Origin: Brachionus manjavacas
Lineage: Eukaryota > Rotifera > Eurotatoria > Ploima > Brachionidae
Length of the DNA stretch: 64,000 nucleotides
Assembly (NCBI GenBank): GCA_019054805.1
Contig: JAHQIY010000004.1
Location: 682,001-746,000, forward strand
Direction of reading: 5' to 3'
This document shows positions 12,129 to 21,500 of this stretch, piece by piece; position 1 is the stretch's first letter, and the number at the start of each line of letters is the position of its first letter. The position numbers and the translations under genes were made by a program. A model generated the notes under the pieces. The model searched no databases and was not told the DNA's origin. It saw only the letters and a list, made by a program, of their open reading frames with translations.

Positions 12129-13181
12129 TTATTTTTCATTTAATACTTCAACCAATAACTCTCCATATTTATTGAAAATTTGACTATTTTGAATGACCAT
12201 TTTTTTTATAAACGTCCCTCGAATACTTTTATCACCAGCTAGACGTTTGTTTTCCGCCGTCATTTCTTCAAATTTTGCTTGTAATTTTGAAATTACGAAT
12301 TTGTATTCGACGCATTTGGATTCATTTATTTCCATTATAGTTTTCATTCGCTGCATTTTGTCTTTTAAGTTTTTGACCTCTTGTTTTAAATCATCTTTTT
12401 GTTGACATTCAATCTTCAATATCTCTTCGAGTTCTTTAACTTTATTTTCGGCTTGAGTTAGCTTTTTTGATTCGGATTCAAGTTCTTGAGTTAGGTCGTC
12501 ATAGCTGAGGACCATCTCCTCCTCTCCCTCCTCAAGGTCTTTTATATATATCACTGTAACTTGGGATATAATTGATTCGCTTTCGTCGCTTGACTCATTT
12601 AGCTCCTTTTCGTCGTCGTTTTTGTCACAGAATAACAGGTCCCAGTTTTCATTGTAAAACGATTCGTACAAACTCTTCTGATATAAATCTTCACGATTAA
12701 TCACTTCAAACTCTTCATCAGAACTATTGCTTTGACTTTGATCATTGTTGAATTTTTCATCCAATAATTCACTGTAACCAATTTGTTCAAGGTAGTTGAT
12801 CTTTTCTGGGTGTGAATGTTGGTCGATTTTTACTTTGGTGTGATCAGATCCTTTCATTTGGGCGAGCTTACTCGGTTTTTTGTTTACAACCATTTTTATT
12901 CTTTTGCTTTTAAGCCATTTGTTGTTAAACATTTGTACTGCCCAGTAATGATTCCAATACTTTTCAAATTGTATTAAGCCATAACAAGTGTTTAAGGTCT
13001 CGTATAGCTCTGGGTCACCTGTATCTGGAATTTCGACAATTATTACTTTGCCTAGTTTATTGTAGAGTTTGTGTTCTCTAACCCATTTTGTAATTTGTTC
13101 GGCTAATATGAGTGATAATTGATGATGGTCTTTAACCACACGATCAATGTTTCTAACATATATGTCATAAACCAAAACCAT
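12129..13181 (-). CDS. Gypsy ORF3: RRM-like and coiled-coil protein
   Basis: This 350-residue ORF sits between pol and the 3' LTR, where some gypsy elements carry env. It has no signal peptide or membrane segment. Residues 1-105 look like an RNA recognition motif: an RNP2-like strand (DIYVRNI), a beta-strand IIVEIP, an RNP1-like strand (CYGLIQFEKY) and a final IKMVV strand. Residues ~140-230 are acidic and serine-rich. Residues ~230-325 form a heptad-rich coiled coil (VKELEEILK, LKQEVKNLKDKM). The ORF is intact, with an ATG start. By inference it may bind element RNA. The RRM call is from pattern alone and could be a look-alike fold. Confidence 0.75.
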   Translation of the reverse strand: MVLVYDIYVRNIDRVVKDHHQLSLILAEQITKWVREHKLYNKLGKVIIVEIPDTGDPELYETLNTCYGLIQFEKYWNHYWAVQMFNNKWLKSKRIKMVVNKKPSKLAQMKGSDHTKVKIDQHSHPEKINYLEQIGYSELLDEKFNNDQSQSNSSDEEFEVINREDLYQKSLYESFYNENWDLLFCDKNDDEKELNESSDESESIISQVTVIYIKDLEEGEEEMVLSYDDLTQELESESKKLTQAENKVKELEEILKIECQQKDDLKQEVKNLKDKMQRMKTIMEINESKCVEYKFVISKLQAKFEEMTAENKRLAGDKSIRGTFIKKMVIQNSQIFNKYGELLVEVLNEK

Positions 13182-13569
13182 TTTGAAGTATTATTATTTT
13201 TTTTTTTTTTTATTTTTGAATAAATGAACAAAATAATTTTTAGGGAGAAAGAAAATTTAGATGCTTTTAAAAATTTTTACACGTGAAAGAGGAGAATATA
13301 GTTTTTTTTTTTTAAACACTGTAATTTTTGAATTACTAGAGGTTAGACAATTAGACTACATGTATAAAGAGGAATGATATTTTACAAACTAGATTGTTGA
13401 TTTTTTTTTTTTTTTTTTTATTTTTTTAGAGTAGAAAATCGTTTAAATAAGAGTGTAGAACGAGGGGTATGACTAAACAAAATTTAAATCATTCATTGAT
13501 GTGACTAGAATAAAATAGTTTGGTATTGACTACTTTTTAAGTATTGCAATTATATGCTGTGTTTAACAG

Positions 13570-13600
<31 letters not shown>

Positions 13601-13939
13601 GAGCTATATATAAAACTGCAACTTGAAAAAAAAATTTTTTTATACAATAGTTAGACTGATGATGTTGAAAGAGAGAGAGAGAAAAAAAAATACAATACAG
13701 AATTAAAATTTTGATTGATATTTAGTAAAGTTTTGGTTTAGAATGATAAAAAATAATAAAAATTTTGCAAGTTTTCAGCGTGTTGGCTACAGTGCCTAGT
13801 ATTGTTTTGAAAATATATGTGAAATCAAGAAAAGATATTTTTATCTTTTTGTTTAATTTTTTACAATAAATTAAAAACCGTAGATGGTTCAAAAAATAAA
13901 AATTCTTGATAAATAATATTTAAATGCCAAGAAAATTAA
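13182..13939 (-). other. Non-coding spacer between pol and ORF3
   Basis: About 760 bases with long T runs (one of ~25 at 13,575-13,600), a GAGAGAGA run and no open frame. A subgenomic or spliced transcript would be needed to express ORF3. One CACTGTAAT copy of the recurrent motif lies at 13,317. Confidence 0.6.
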
Positions 13940-16363
13940 TTAAAATTTAAGTCTATCTGGTGGTTTACGTGGTCTTAATGACCTGCGTGGGGGTAATCTA
14001 GGAGTATTCACAGCTTTATTTGTGTCTGTTTTATTTGTTTGATCCACACCAGTATTCATTACTCTTTGTTGATTATCCATCTGTACATTCGGTACATTAT
14101 TTACGTTAGTATTTTGGAGTGCACTTGTCGATACATTTTTAATGGACCATTTCGGATCAAGCGGTTTTTTTGTGTACTTTCTTTTACGCTTGGTGCTTTT
14201 GTTTTGTATAATGGTCTTTTTGGAAGATGTGCCACCACTTGAGTAACTAGATGATTCTTCAGTATTAACTGGAGATTTTTCTGGCTCACTATCATTAGAC
14301 AGTTCATCCTCAGACTCATTTTGCGATTCGCCACTCAGGATAATTTGACTATTTGTTGTCTGATCAACGTTTTTCCATCGAGCATTTTTTGGATTTTTCT
14401 TATTGGCTCTCTTTTTCTGGACTGGCTCTTCATCTTTTTCTTCCTTGATTTTTGGCAGGGTCAGACCGGAATGAAAGTACATTTTTAACCTATTTTTGTG
14501 AACTTGTTTAGTCTTAGCTCGAGGATTAGAGGCCAATTTTATCAAGTAGTCACACTTGTTTTCATTCACACCAGTGATTACAAAAGGACCATAGTACTTG
14601 TGAGCAATGCCTTGAGATAGACCCTTTTTCAAGTCAGGGTGGTCACACAAAACCATGTCACCGACTTTATACTCGAATTTTTTGATTTGACGATCAAAAT
14701 TGATTTTTGCTTTGTCCATTCGAATATTACGATTGGTTTCAGCAATTTGAAAGCTATTTTTAAGCTTTTCTTTTAATTCTTTTAAATAGTCAGATGCTAT
14801 TTGTGGGAGTTTGGCTTCATAGGAGTCCATGACATCTTTGAGCACAGTAACTTCGCCATGTTGGTTATTTAAAATTCTATAATTTTCCAAAATTGGAGCA
14901 CGTTCAAGTACTGTATTTTGAGGGGAAATGATATCAATTGGGATCCGTGGTTTTCGCCCAAACATCATTTCAAATGGGACTTGTTGAGTAGACATGTGTT
15001 TCGACGTATTATATGCGAATGCATAGGCGTTTAAGTTTAGGTCCCATGAGTTTTGCTCTGCATCAATGTATTTCTTAATCATCATTTTGAGAGTTTGAAT
15101 GGAACGTTCACTTTGGCTATCACATTGTGGGTGAAACGGTGTCGTTTTCAAGCGACGGATGTCTAAATATTCGTAGACAATATCAAGTAGTTTTGATTGG
15201 AATTGTTTGTTTGCGTCCGAGAGTACCGACTCGAATATACCGTAACGACAACACCATTCATTGACTAATTTATTAGCAATACTATGGGTTTTGCTGTTCT
15301 TAAGTGGATAAAATTCTAAAAATTTAGTAAAATGACAAATTACTATTTGAATATATTTATTTCCTCTTGAGGTAACTTTGAAAGGTCCTGCAATGTCTGT
15401 GGTAACTAATTGGTTTGGCCTGCACGGGGTCAAGTATAACAATTCTTCCAAATGCTTATTTTTGGGATGTTTAGTCCTTTGACAGATATCACAATATTTG
15501 ATGCAGTTTTTTATCTCATCCTTTAGAAATGGTCTGTAAAATCGTTCAATAATCTTACTTGTGGTTTTTGACTTTCCAAGATGCGCATTGAAAATAGATG
15601 AGTGAATTTGATTTACAATTGGTTGCACCACTTGGATTGGCAGCACAAATTGTGTAATTCCATTGCCATTATGATCATCACTGTAACGGTAGAGTAGACC
15701 TTCAATCACTCCCAAATTCTCGTACTCCTTGAACAACAATTTTCGAGTTACATTTTCAAAAATATTAATTTTTGGCTTAGCAGTTCCATGTTTGTTTTTT
15801 AACTCAATTATCCATTGGATGTCTGCATCTTTGAGCTGTTCATCTCTTAAGCTTTCAAACTCGAATTCATTTGTTGAGGCTGGTACTTTGGCGATGATTT
15901 CAGAGTTGGTGTTTGACTCGCTCTCGGAAGATGATACTTCGATTACTGGTTGTTCTTCATCTGAGTCACTTTGTACATAATCAATCGCAGCCACTAGATT
16001 ATCTAAGTAATCTTCAGCTTCAATATCAACATTGTTCTCGTCTTCAATTCTTGAAAAGCAGTCTGGTACAATGTTTTCTGATCCTGGCTTGTAAACAATG
16101 TCAAATGAATAGATACTAAGTCTCATGATCCATCGTTCAAGTCTTGGATGTACATTTTTCTTTGTGGAAATCCAGGTAAGAGGCTGATGATCAGTATGAA
16201 CTTTGAAATGCTTTCCATAAAGATACTGATGAAAGTATTCTACGGCCATTACAAGGGCTAAAAGTTCTTTTTCTGGTGTAGCGTATTTTCGTTGTGTTGG
16301 CGTGTAACTGCGTGAGAAATAAGCTATTGGTCTTCTGTCGCTATTTACTTCTTGTTCAAGCAC
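13940..16363 (-). CDS. Gypsy pol: RNase H end, integrase and basic tail
   Basis: This segment is in frame with the upstream pol pieces, and its first codon follows a TAA. Residues 1-105 complete RNase H (KELLALVMAVE, TDHQPLTWI). A linker is followed by the integrase zinc finger near residues 250-300 (H-x6-H then CIKYCDICQ). The catalytic triad is visible: D in TTDIAGPF (~325), D in SDANKQF (~382) and E in SQSERSIQ (~418), the usual DX35E spacing. A GPF module sits at ~585. The last ~180 residues are acidic then very basic and end PRRSLRPRKPPDRLKF. There is no chromodomain. Integrase inserts the cDNA into host DNA. Everything needed appears intact in this piece. Confidence 0.92.
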   Translation of the reverse strand: MLEQEVNSDRRPIAYFSRSYTPTQRKYATPEKELLALVMAVEYFHQYLYGKHFKVHTDHQPLTWISTKKNVHPRLERWIMRLSIYSFDIVYKPGSENIVPDCFSRIEDENNVDIEAEDYLDNLVAAIDYVQSDSDEEQPVIEVSSSESESNTNSEIIAKVPASTNEFEFESLRDEQLKDADIQWIIELKNKHGTAKPKINIFENVTRKLLFKEYENLGVIEGLLYRYSDDHNGNGITQFVLPIQVVQPIVNQIHSSIFNAHLGKSKTTSKIIERFYRPFLKDEIKNCIKYCDICQRTKHPKNKHLEELLYLTPCRPNQLVTTDIAGPFKVTSRGNKYIQIVICHFTKFLEFYPLKNSKTHSIANKLVNEWCCRYGIFESVLSDANKQFQSKLLDIVYEYLDIRRLKTTPFHPQCDSQSERSIQTLKMMIKKYIDAEQNSWDLNLNAYAFAYNTSKHMSTQQVPFEMMFGRKPRIPIDIISPQNTVLERAPILENYRILNNQHGEVTVLKDVMDSYEAKLPQIASDYLKELKEKLKNSFQIAETNRNIRMDKAKINFDRQIKKFEYKVGDMVLCDHPDLKKGLSQGIAHKYYGPFVITGVNENKCDYLIKLASNPRAKTKQVHKNRLKMYFHSGLTLPKIKEEKDEEPVQKKRANKKNPKNARWKNVDQTTNSQIILSGESQNESEDELSNDSEPEKSPVNTEESSSYSSGGTSSKKTIIQNKSTKRKRKYTKKPLDPKWSIKNVSTSALQNTNVNNVPNVQMDNQQRVMNTGVDQTNKTDTNKAVNTPRLPPRRSLRPRKPPDRLKF

Positions 16364-16369
16364 AGCACC

Positions 16370-16747
16370 TTAACCAAATTCGCTAGCGTCTGTTGACAAT
16401 TCGAAAATTTCGTCAAAGTTTGGCAATGCTAGGATTAAATTGCTACATAAAATTTGTTGAATTTTGTAAAAATTTTTTTCAGCCTTCTCATTCCACTCTA
16501 AGTTTACCTTTTTACCGTCGACTGCACCATTTTTCTTGCGACGATTCTTCGGAACATTTTTAAGACCCATAAGATCATACAACGGTTGTGCTATCCCAGC
16601 ATAATTTTGAATATATTTGCGGTAGTAATTTGCAACACCAAGCCATGATTGCAGTTGATTCACTGTAACTGGTTTTGGTTTAATCTCCAAGCACTTAGCT
16701 CGATCCGGATTTGGTTTTACTGAATTCTTTGAAACAACATTGCCCAA
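16370..16747 (-). CDS. Gypsy pol: RT connection and RNase H start
   Basis: This piece lies between two in-frame TAA codons (16,772-16,774 and 16,370-16,372). It holds the RT connection region (QLQSWLGVANYYRKYIQNYA) and the first RNase H active-site aspartate (LSTDASEFG). The TAA falls directly after the FG of that motif, where the family usually has a hydrophobic residue before GAVL. Same frame as the pieces on both sides. Confidence 0.9.
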   Translation of the reverse strand: MGNVVSKNSVKPNPDRAKCLEIKPKPVTVNQLQSWLGVANYYRKYIQNYAGIAQPLYDLMGLKNVPKNRRKKNGAVDGKKVNLEWNEKAEKNFYKIQQILCSNLILALPNFDEIFELSTDASEFG

Positions 16748-16774
16748 CAGGCTAACTTCGGTATCGACTGGTAC

Positions 16775-17704
16775 TTATTTGTCAAAAGAGACTTTCAAGT
16801 TTCGTTTTTTGAGTGCATAGATTACTCTTAAAACGGTTTCAAGATGAAAATTTAATCCATAAAATTGTGTATTCGTGAAGATAAACGAATCGTCAATATA
16901 AGCGCCAAGAACTTTCATGTCTATAAAATCTTTTAGGACATGTTCAATAAAGCGTTGAAATTGCGCTGGTGACGTTTTTAGGCCCATTGGCATGCACAAA
17001 TATTCGAAAATTCCAAACTCGCAAATGAACGCTGTGACTTCTATTGATTCCTTATCGACCGGAATCTGGTGATATGCCACTTTCATATCTACTTTTGTGA
17101 ATAAATTAGCATCTGTTAGCTTGTTATACAAGTCTACAATCGATGGAAGTGGATAGTTATCATCCTTTATTGTTTTGTTTAAGGCCTTGTAGTCCACTGT
17201 AATTCTGATTGATCCGTCTGGTTTATCAACGACTCTGATGGGTGAACACCAGGGGCTTTTGCTTCGGCGTATGATATCAGCATTGAGCTGAAGTTCAAGC
17301 TCTTCACGAACTCTTTCTTTCAAATGGTATGGTAGTGGTCTACATTTGCATTTAATCGGCTTTTGATTGGGATCGATGAAACTGATTTTGAATGCGAAGT
17401 CATGGTTTTTCAACGGTGATAAATCAGCAACAGATTTTGCTGATATTTGCTGTAGTTCGTTTGCAATGATGTTGTGCATTTCTGATATTTTTTCGGTCGA
17501 GGATTCGATTTCATTGATTGACTTGACCAATTTGTTGATTTGACTCAATGCATTTAATTCGTCCTCATTTGTAAATAGTGATTTGTCAATTTCGTTCCAA
17601 TCAATGTCACGATTGCCTTTGTTACTTGAGCACGGTAATTCATTTTCAAACTCGTGTTCATTAATTTCTTTTATAGTTTCTAGTTTGTTTAAAACTTCAT
17701 CCAT
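16775..17704 (-). CDS. Gypsy pol: reverse transcriptase core
   Basis: Standard gypsy RT order is visible: primer-grip region SPWCSPIRVVDKPDGS, RITVDYKALN, DNYPLPSI, MKVAYHQIPV, GLKTSPAQFQRFI, and the catalytic box AYIDDSFIF near residue 270. This enzyme copies the element RNA into DNA in the cytoplasm. The segment starts at an ATG three bases after the TAA that ends the protease piece and stops at TAA 16,772-16,774, inside the region that normally continues to FLGH. Confidence 0.93.
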   Translation of the reverse strand: MDEVLNKLETIKEINEHEFENELPCSSNKGNRDIDWNEIDKSLFTNEDELNALSQINKLVKSINEIESSTEKISEMHNIIANELQQISAKSVADLSPLKNHDFAFKISFIDPNQKPIKCKCRPLPYHLKERVREELELQLNADIIRRSKSPWCSPIRVVDKPDGSIRITVDYKALNKTIKDDNYPLPSIVDLYNKLTDANLFTKVDMKVAYHQIPVDKESIEVTAFICEFGIFEYLCMPMGLKTSPAQFQRFIEHVLKDFIDMKVLGAYIDDSFIFTNTQFYGLNFHLETVLRVIYALKKRNLKVSFDK

Positions 17705-17707
17705 GTT

Positions 17708-18568
17708 TTATCTTTGAAGTTTTTTATCTTCCTTTAACTTTTGTAGATTTACATTTGGTTCTACTTTAGTAACTTGATTACATTCGTTGTAACTTGTAAT
17801 TAAATTGTCGATTGGGTTGGTTATTTGTTCGGATTGGCTCTCATTTTCAGACACATAAACGTTTAATACTTCATGGTATTGTACTTTGTTTTGTGTTGGA
17901 TTAAACTCAGTAATGTACAATTTATCTCCTTGCTTGACAAGTTGATTAGTACATTGTGTTGATGATGGATTTTGATTTGTGATTGGGTCTACAGATGAAT
18001 TGGTTAAGACGACTTTCTTTTCGTTGCTAACACTTTCATTTTCAAGATCGTTTTGTTTTTTTATTACATATTTTTGCAAATTTTGCTCACCTTGTTTATT
18101 ATTTGATTCAAATTTTTGCATTCGATTGTTCATTTCTCGTTTAAATATTCTCGAAACTTGATTTGACATGAGTCGAATTGTGTTTCGAATTTCGTCGAAT
18201 GATTGTTTTAGTGCTGAGATACGACTAATCACATCTCTACCTAAGATACATTCATGGCCAGATATGTCGTTGATGATTAACATTCTAACACCTTTAAGTA
18301 GTTCCTGACTATCAGCCGATATGATACAACGTTTTAATTGAACAATACCATGTATTTTAATTTCACCAGTACATGAATAAATTTTTTCACCACTGTAACT
18401 TTCCAATTTTGTTTCTGGATCATGTTTACACATTAATCGAAACATTTTTTGGCTAATTGTCGAACAATTTGCGCCACTATCACACAGGTATCTAACAAGT
18501 GTATTATTAAAGATAGCTTGGCCAATGATTGGTTTGTTTTTTAAATTTGAATTCGGTCCATTTGTCAA
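17708..18568 (-). CDS. Gypsy pol: retropepsin-like protease
   Basis: The frame overlaps the end of gag in the -1 frame, so it is probably reached by -1 frameshifting or reinitiation; it has no ATG at its 5' end. I see no textbook slippery heptamer. Residues ~15-110 are an aspartic protease: active site LCDSGANCSTIS, flap-region strands and the closing ILGRDVI. The remaining ~170 residues are a polar linker. The frame ends at TAA 17,708-17,710 and reopens in the same frame with RT. Retropepsin matures Gag and Pol. Confidence 0.88.
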   Translation of the reverse strand: MTNGPNSNLKNKPIIGQAIFNNTLVRYLCDSGANCSTISQKMFRLMCKHDPETKLESYSGEKIYSCTGEIKIHGIVQLKRCIISADSQELLKGVRMLIINDISGHECILGRDVISRISALKQSFDEIRNTIRLMSNQVSRIFKREMNNRMQKFESNNKQGEQNLQKYVIKKQNDLENESVSNEKKVVLTNSSVDPITNQNPSSTQCTNQLVKQGDKLYITEFNPTQNKVQYHEVLNVYVSENESQSEQITNPIDNLITSYNECNQVTKVEPNVNLQKLKEDKKLQR

Positions 18569-19722
18569 AATTGTTTGTTTACTTTCACTGGAACTTCAGG
18601 AGTCAAATTTGGTTTGAAAGTTACATTATTGCGATTTTGATAATTTTGGGGTGGCTTCGGAAAGGGTCGAAGTTGACTTTGATACTCAGCCGATGGTGTG
18701 AATCTTCGATTTTGGCTATTCAAATTACGCTTTGCGAAGTCACTATCGCTTGTGGTTAAACGCTCACTTGTAGCTGCGTTTGGATTTTTATTAGGTTTGT
18801 CATAACCTTCATGTTTACACTCTGTGTAATTTATTAAGTCGTTTATCGTGAACGCTTTTTCTTTATTTAAATTTTTCATTTTGTGCATTTTAGTCCTCGC
18901 TTCTTCTCGTAGGCGAGTGTCGTTGAGTCCTTCAACAAACCTTCCTTGCATCAATTTATCGCAGTCATTTGAATCACTTGTATTTGGGAACAATGAATGT
19001 ACCATTTTGATAATATTGTTGCCAAAGTCACGTATTGATTGATTTAAACCTTGTTTATAGTCACTAGACGTTAACCAATTCACTGTAATTTCTTTATCAA
19101 CTTTGTTCACTGTAACATACGACATAAATTGATCTTTGAAACGATTAAAACCATTCTCATGGTTACTCAATAATTCGTCAAGATTATTGAAATTTTTTAG
19201 AATTGAATTGTCTATGTAGCTAATTGTAATTCGAACCCATTCGGATTTTTCGAATTCTTTGAGAAAAGATTCCATCACGGTAATCCATATTTTACCATCC
19301 ATGCCTTTTTTGAAGATCTCTGGATTTTTCAAAATACTTGCAGTTACATAATGTACTCTACTTTGAGCGTGCACGGTACTGATCCTGCTCGAGTTATCGA
19401 ATTGCAAGGAATTAAAAACATTAACCCCGGATGCAAGTGCGTTGTTGGGATTCGGCGTGACATGCCTCCCTTTTTTGAACCTCTTGTACATTAAATACGA
19501 GACGAGTAATAAAGCGATTATTGTAATTGTTTCGATTGACATTGATACCATTACAACATCAGTAATACCCAAAACGAGGTTTGATAAGTCTGTATAGACC
19601 CGTATTAAAGCGGATACGAAACGCTCATACATCGAAACGTGTCTTCTGTAGAACAATGCTTCCATTTTTTCGAAAGAATTAAGAAAAAAAATTGCAATAG
19701 CAATAAATTTAAGAAATTTCAT
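18565..19722 (-). CDS. Gypsy Gag with N-terminal membrane segments
   Basis: A 385-residue ORF begins at an ATG ~220 bases inside the 5' LTR. Residues 4-16 are hydrophobic (FIAIAIFFL), and a clear membrane segment lies at ~62-79 (TITIIALLLVSYLMY) followed by a basic stretch (KRFKKGRH), so the protein is probably membrane-anchored. Residues ~125-320 look like a capsid region with alpha-helical spacing (GRFVEGLNDTRLREEA is a typical gag motif). The C-terminus is Asn/Pro/Gln-rich and basic, without a CCHC knuckle. The identification rests on position and the capsid-like motif. An N-terminal membrane anchor is unusual for Gag. Confidence 0.85.
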   Translation of the reverse strand: MKFLKFIAIAIFFLNSFEKMEALFYRRHVSMYERFVSALIRVYTDLSNLVLGITDVVMVSMSIETITIIALLLVSYLMYKRFKKGRHVTPNPNNALASGVNVFNSLQFDNSSRISTVHAQSRVHYVTASILKNPEIFKKGMDGKIWITVMESFLKEFEKSEWVRITISYIDNSILKNFNNLDELLSNHENGFNRFKDQFMSYVTVNKVDKEITVNWLTSSDYKQGLNQSIRDFGNNIIKMVHSLFPNTSDSNDCDKLMQGRFVEGLNDTRLREEARTKMHKMKNLNKEKAFTINDLINYTECKHEGYDKPNKNPNAATSERLTTSDSDFAKRNLNSQNRRFTPSAEYQSQLRPFPKPPQNYQNRNNVTFKPNLTPEVPVKVNKQF

Positions 19723-19922
19723 TTTTTTGAAGAAAAAGTAGAAATTTAGATTCTTAATTGAAGAAAAGATAAATAGAGCACAGTAATAACTTGATCACTG
19801 TAATGTAACTAATATTATACACGTGTTCAACTTTAATAAACTTTTACTAAAATTGACCTGAAGCACGAGCATTAAATTTTGAAAGTGTTCGAATCTTAAT
19901 CTTTATTCATAGAAAAGAAAAG

Positions 19923-19940
19923 ATCCACCTAGGGACGCCA
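19923..19940 (-). promoter_or_regulatory. tRNA primer-binding site
   Basis: One base inside the 5' LTR the minus strand reads TGGCGTCCCTAGGTGGAT. It starts with TGG, the complement of a tRNA CCA end, as expected for priming minus-strand DNA synthesis. I cannot name the tRNA. Confidence 0.8.
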
Positions 19941-19941
19941 A

Positions 19942-20250
19942 TGTTAAAATCCTTAGTCTCTATGAAGGGTTTAGTAAGGAAATTAAACAATTAAGAGTTT
20001 TTCTTCTTTTAATATTTTATTTAATAATAATTAGGGCCACTTCTAGCCAGAAATGGAAAATCACAAAAAAAAAGAAAAAATAATTTGAGAAAAATTAATA
20101 ATAATAATAATGTTTTCCATTTTTAACAAAAACATGTTCTATTTAAGTTGCGATTTGCTTTGCATTACTGCAGCAAATCGCTTTAATTTTAACAGTTTCT
20201 AAACTAGACTGGTTGAGACAATTGTTGTAACAATAACAAGAGTTACAACA
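19942..20250 (-). repeat. 5' LTR of the young gypsy element
   Basis: This 309-bp copy matches 11,669-11,977 with one visible difference. In LTR elements it carries the promoter and the RNA start. Confidence 0.95.
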
Positions 20251-21500
20251 GGTTTAAAATTTTAAAAATTTGTTTTTCAGATTTTACAGCATTAAGTTAA
20301 TATTTTTATTAAAAAAAAAAATATATAAAACTTAATTTTGTGTCTGATTTGGTTGTTGTTGGTTTGGTTGGGTTTGGTAGGTTTGGTTGAAACCGATTTT
20401 TTCAGCAAAGTAAAATTTATGATCAAATTTCAAGCGCTCAATTTTGCTCAAATGTATTTTGCAATAATAAAAAAATTCAAGATTTTTTTTGCAATTAAAC
20501 ATTCTTTTTAAATTTTTAAAATTTATTTTAATTTTCTTTTTTTTTTACAATTTTAGACCTCATGATTCACTTCATTTTATTATTTTCCAAACAAAGCTGT
20601 GTCGGTCCCCAGACGCATGTCCGGCTTTACCTGTCGTATTAGCGCCAATAATAACAACGAAACCAACCTGTTCTTGTCAAACCACGTAAAACTGCAGAAC
20701 TTCATGGACTGCGATGGGAGCAATTTTCAGCCGCAAAAGATCAGACAGCATATTCAGCATATTTGAGGGAAGCTGCTAGGCTTCAAAAATCCTCAAATCA
20801 ATGAAAATCTTCAAAGAAGTTCGGCGAAGGGATCGCAATTACAAACACCAAGAAACAGTCTCTTGGATTCTTGCCTTAACTCAACAATATTGTTTTCTTT
20901 AAGGCCAATTTCAGTCAAATGAGTAGATGATATTTCATTTAACCTTGAGTTAAGTGTTTCTAAATTTTGTTTAAGACCAGAGATCTCTTGGTTCTTGCCA
21001 TTTAAATCAAAAGTTGCTTTTTTCAAGTTTATATAACTCCGGCAAAAAATATTTAATAACTTATGTTTTAAATGAAAAATTTTAGTTGAAAAATAAAATT
21101 TAAACCATTAGTGTTATCAAAATATAAAATTTTATTGGTTTTTTTATTTTTTATTTTCTTTTTTTAGCAAATCTTTAATTTAATATTTTAATTTGGTTTA
21201 ATAAATTATTAATCCTCTATGTTTTTTAACAATTAATACAAAAGAATCAAAAAAAAATTATTAAAAGAATCAAAAAAATTATCTATTTTAAAAAATATTT
21301 CTTATTATTCTGATTCAAAAAATAAAAGTTTAAGTTTAAATTAAAATAACTAATAATAATTTAATGAACAGGTTCTTTTCATGTTGCAAGAACATTAAGA
21401 TCAATATTTGATCGACCTGATTTCATATTTATTAAGAATTGTAAAGTAAAAAACAATCAAAAAAAATTCCTTTTTTATTATACTGGAAATTCAGCGTTCC
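20251..21500. other. Unassigned stretch with possible exon remnants
   Basis: A TTGGT-rich simple repeat lies at 20,347-20,394. A pyrimidine tract ending in AG at 20,535-20,556 looks like a splice acceptor. After it, a 47-codon frame (20,660-20,803) contains protein-like sequence (KTAELHGLRWEQFSAAKD) ending at TGA. On the minus strand 20,811-21,026 has a charged, heptad-like stretch (KNQEISGLKQNLETLNSRLN) of ~60 residues. Either could be an exon or a pseudogene; I recognise neither. Confidence 0.3.

Larger units (their letters stand above)
11669..20250 (-). mobile_element. Young Ty3/gypsy LTR retrotransposon with extra ORF
   Basis: This is a complete 8582-bp LTR element read on the minus strand. 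The LTRs are each 309 bp, begin TG and end CA, and I see a single base difference (T/A at the GCCAG(T/A)AATGG site). It is flanked by the 4-bp duplication GGTT (11,665-11,668 and 20,251-20,254). The gene order is gag, then protease-RT-RNase H-integrase in one -1 frame, then a third ORF near the 3' LTR. RT-RNaseH before integrase is the Ty3/gypsy order. The near-identical LTRs imply a recent insertion, yet pol carries three in-frame TAA codons. Confidence 0.95.

Noticed and set aside
20347-20394. TTGGT-rich run as possible telomere-like repeat
   Set aside because: Too short and irregular, and it is internal to the window.
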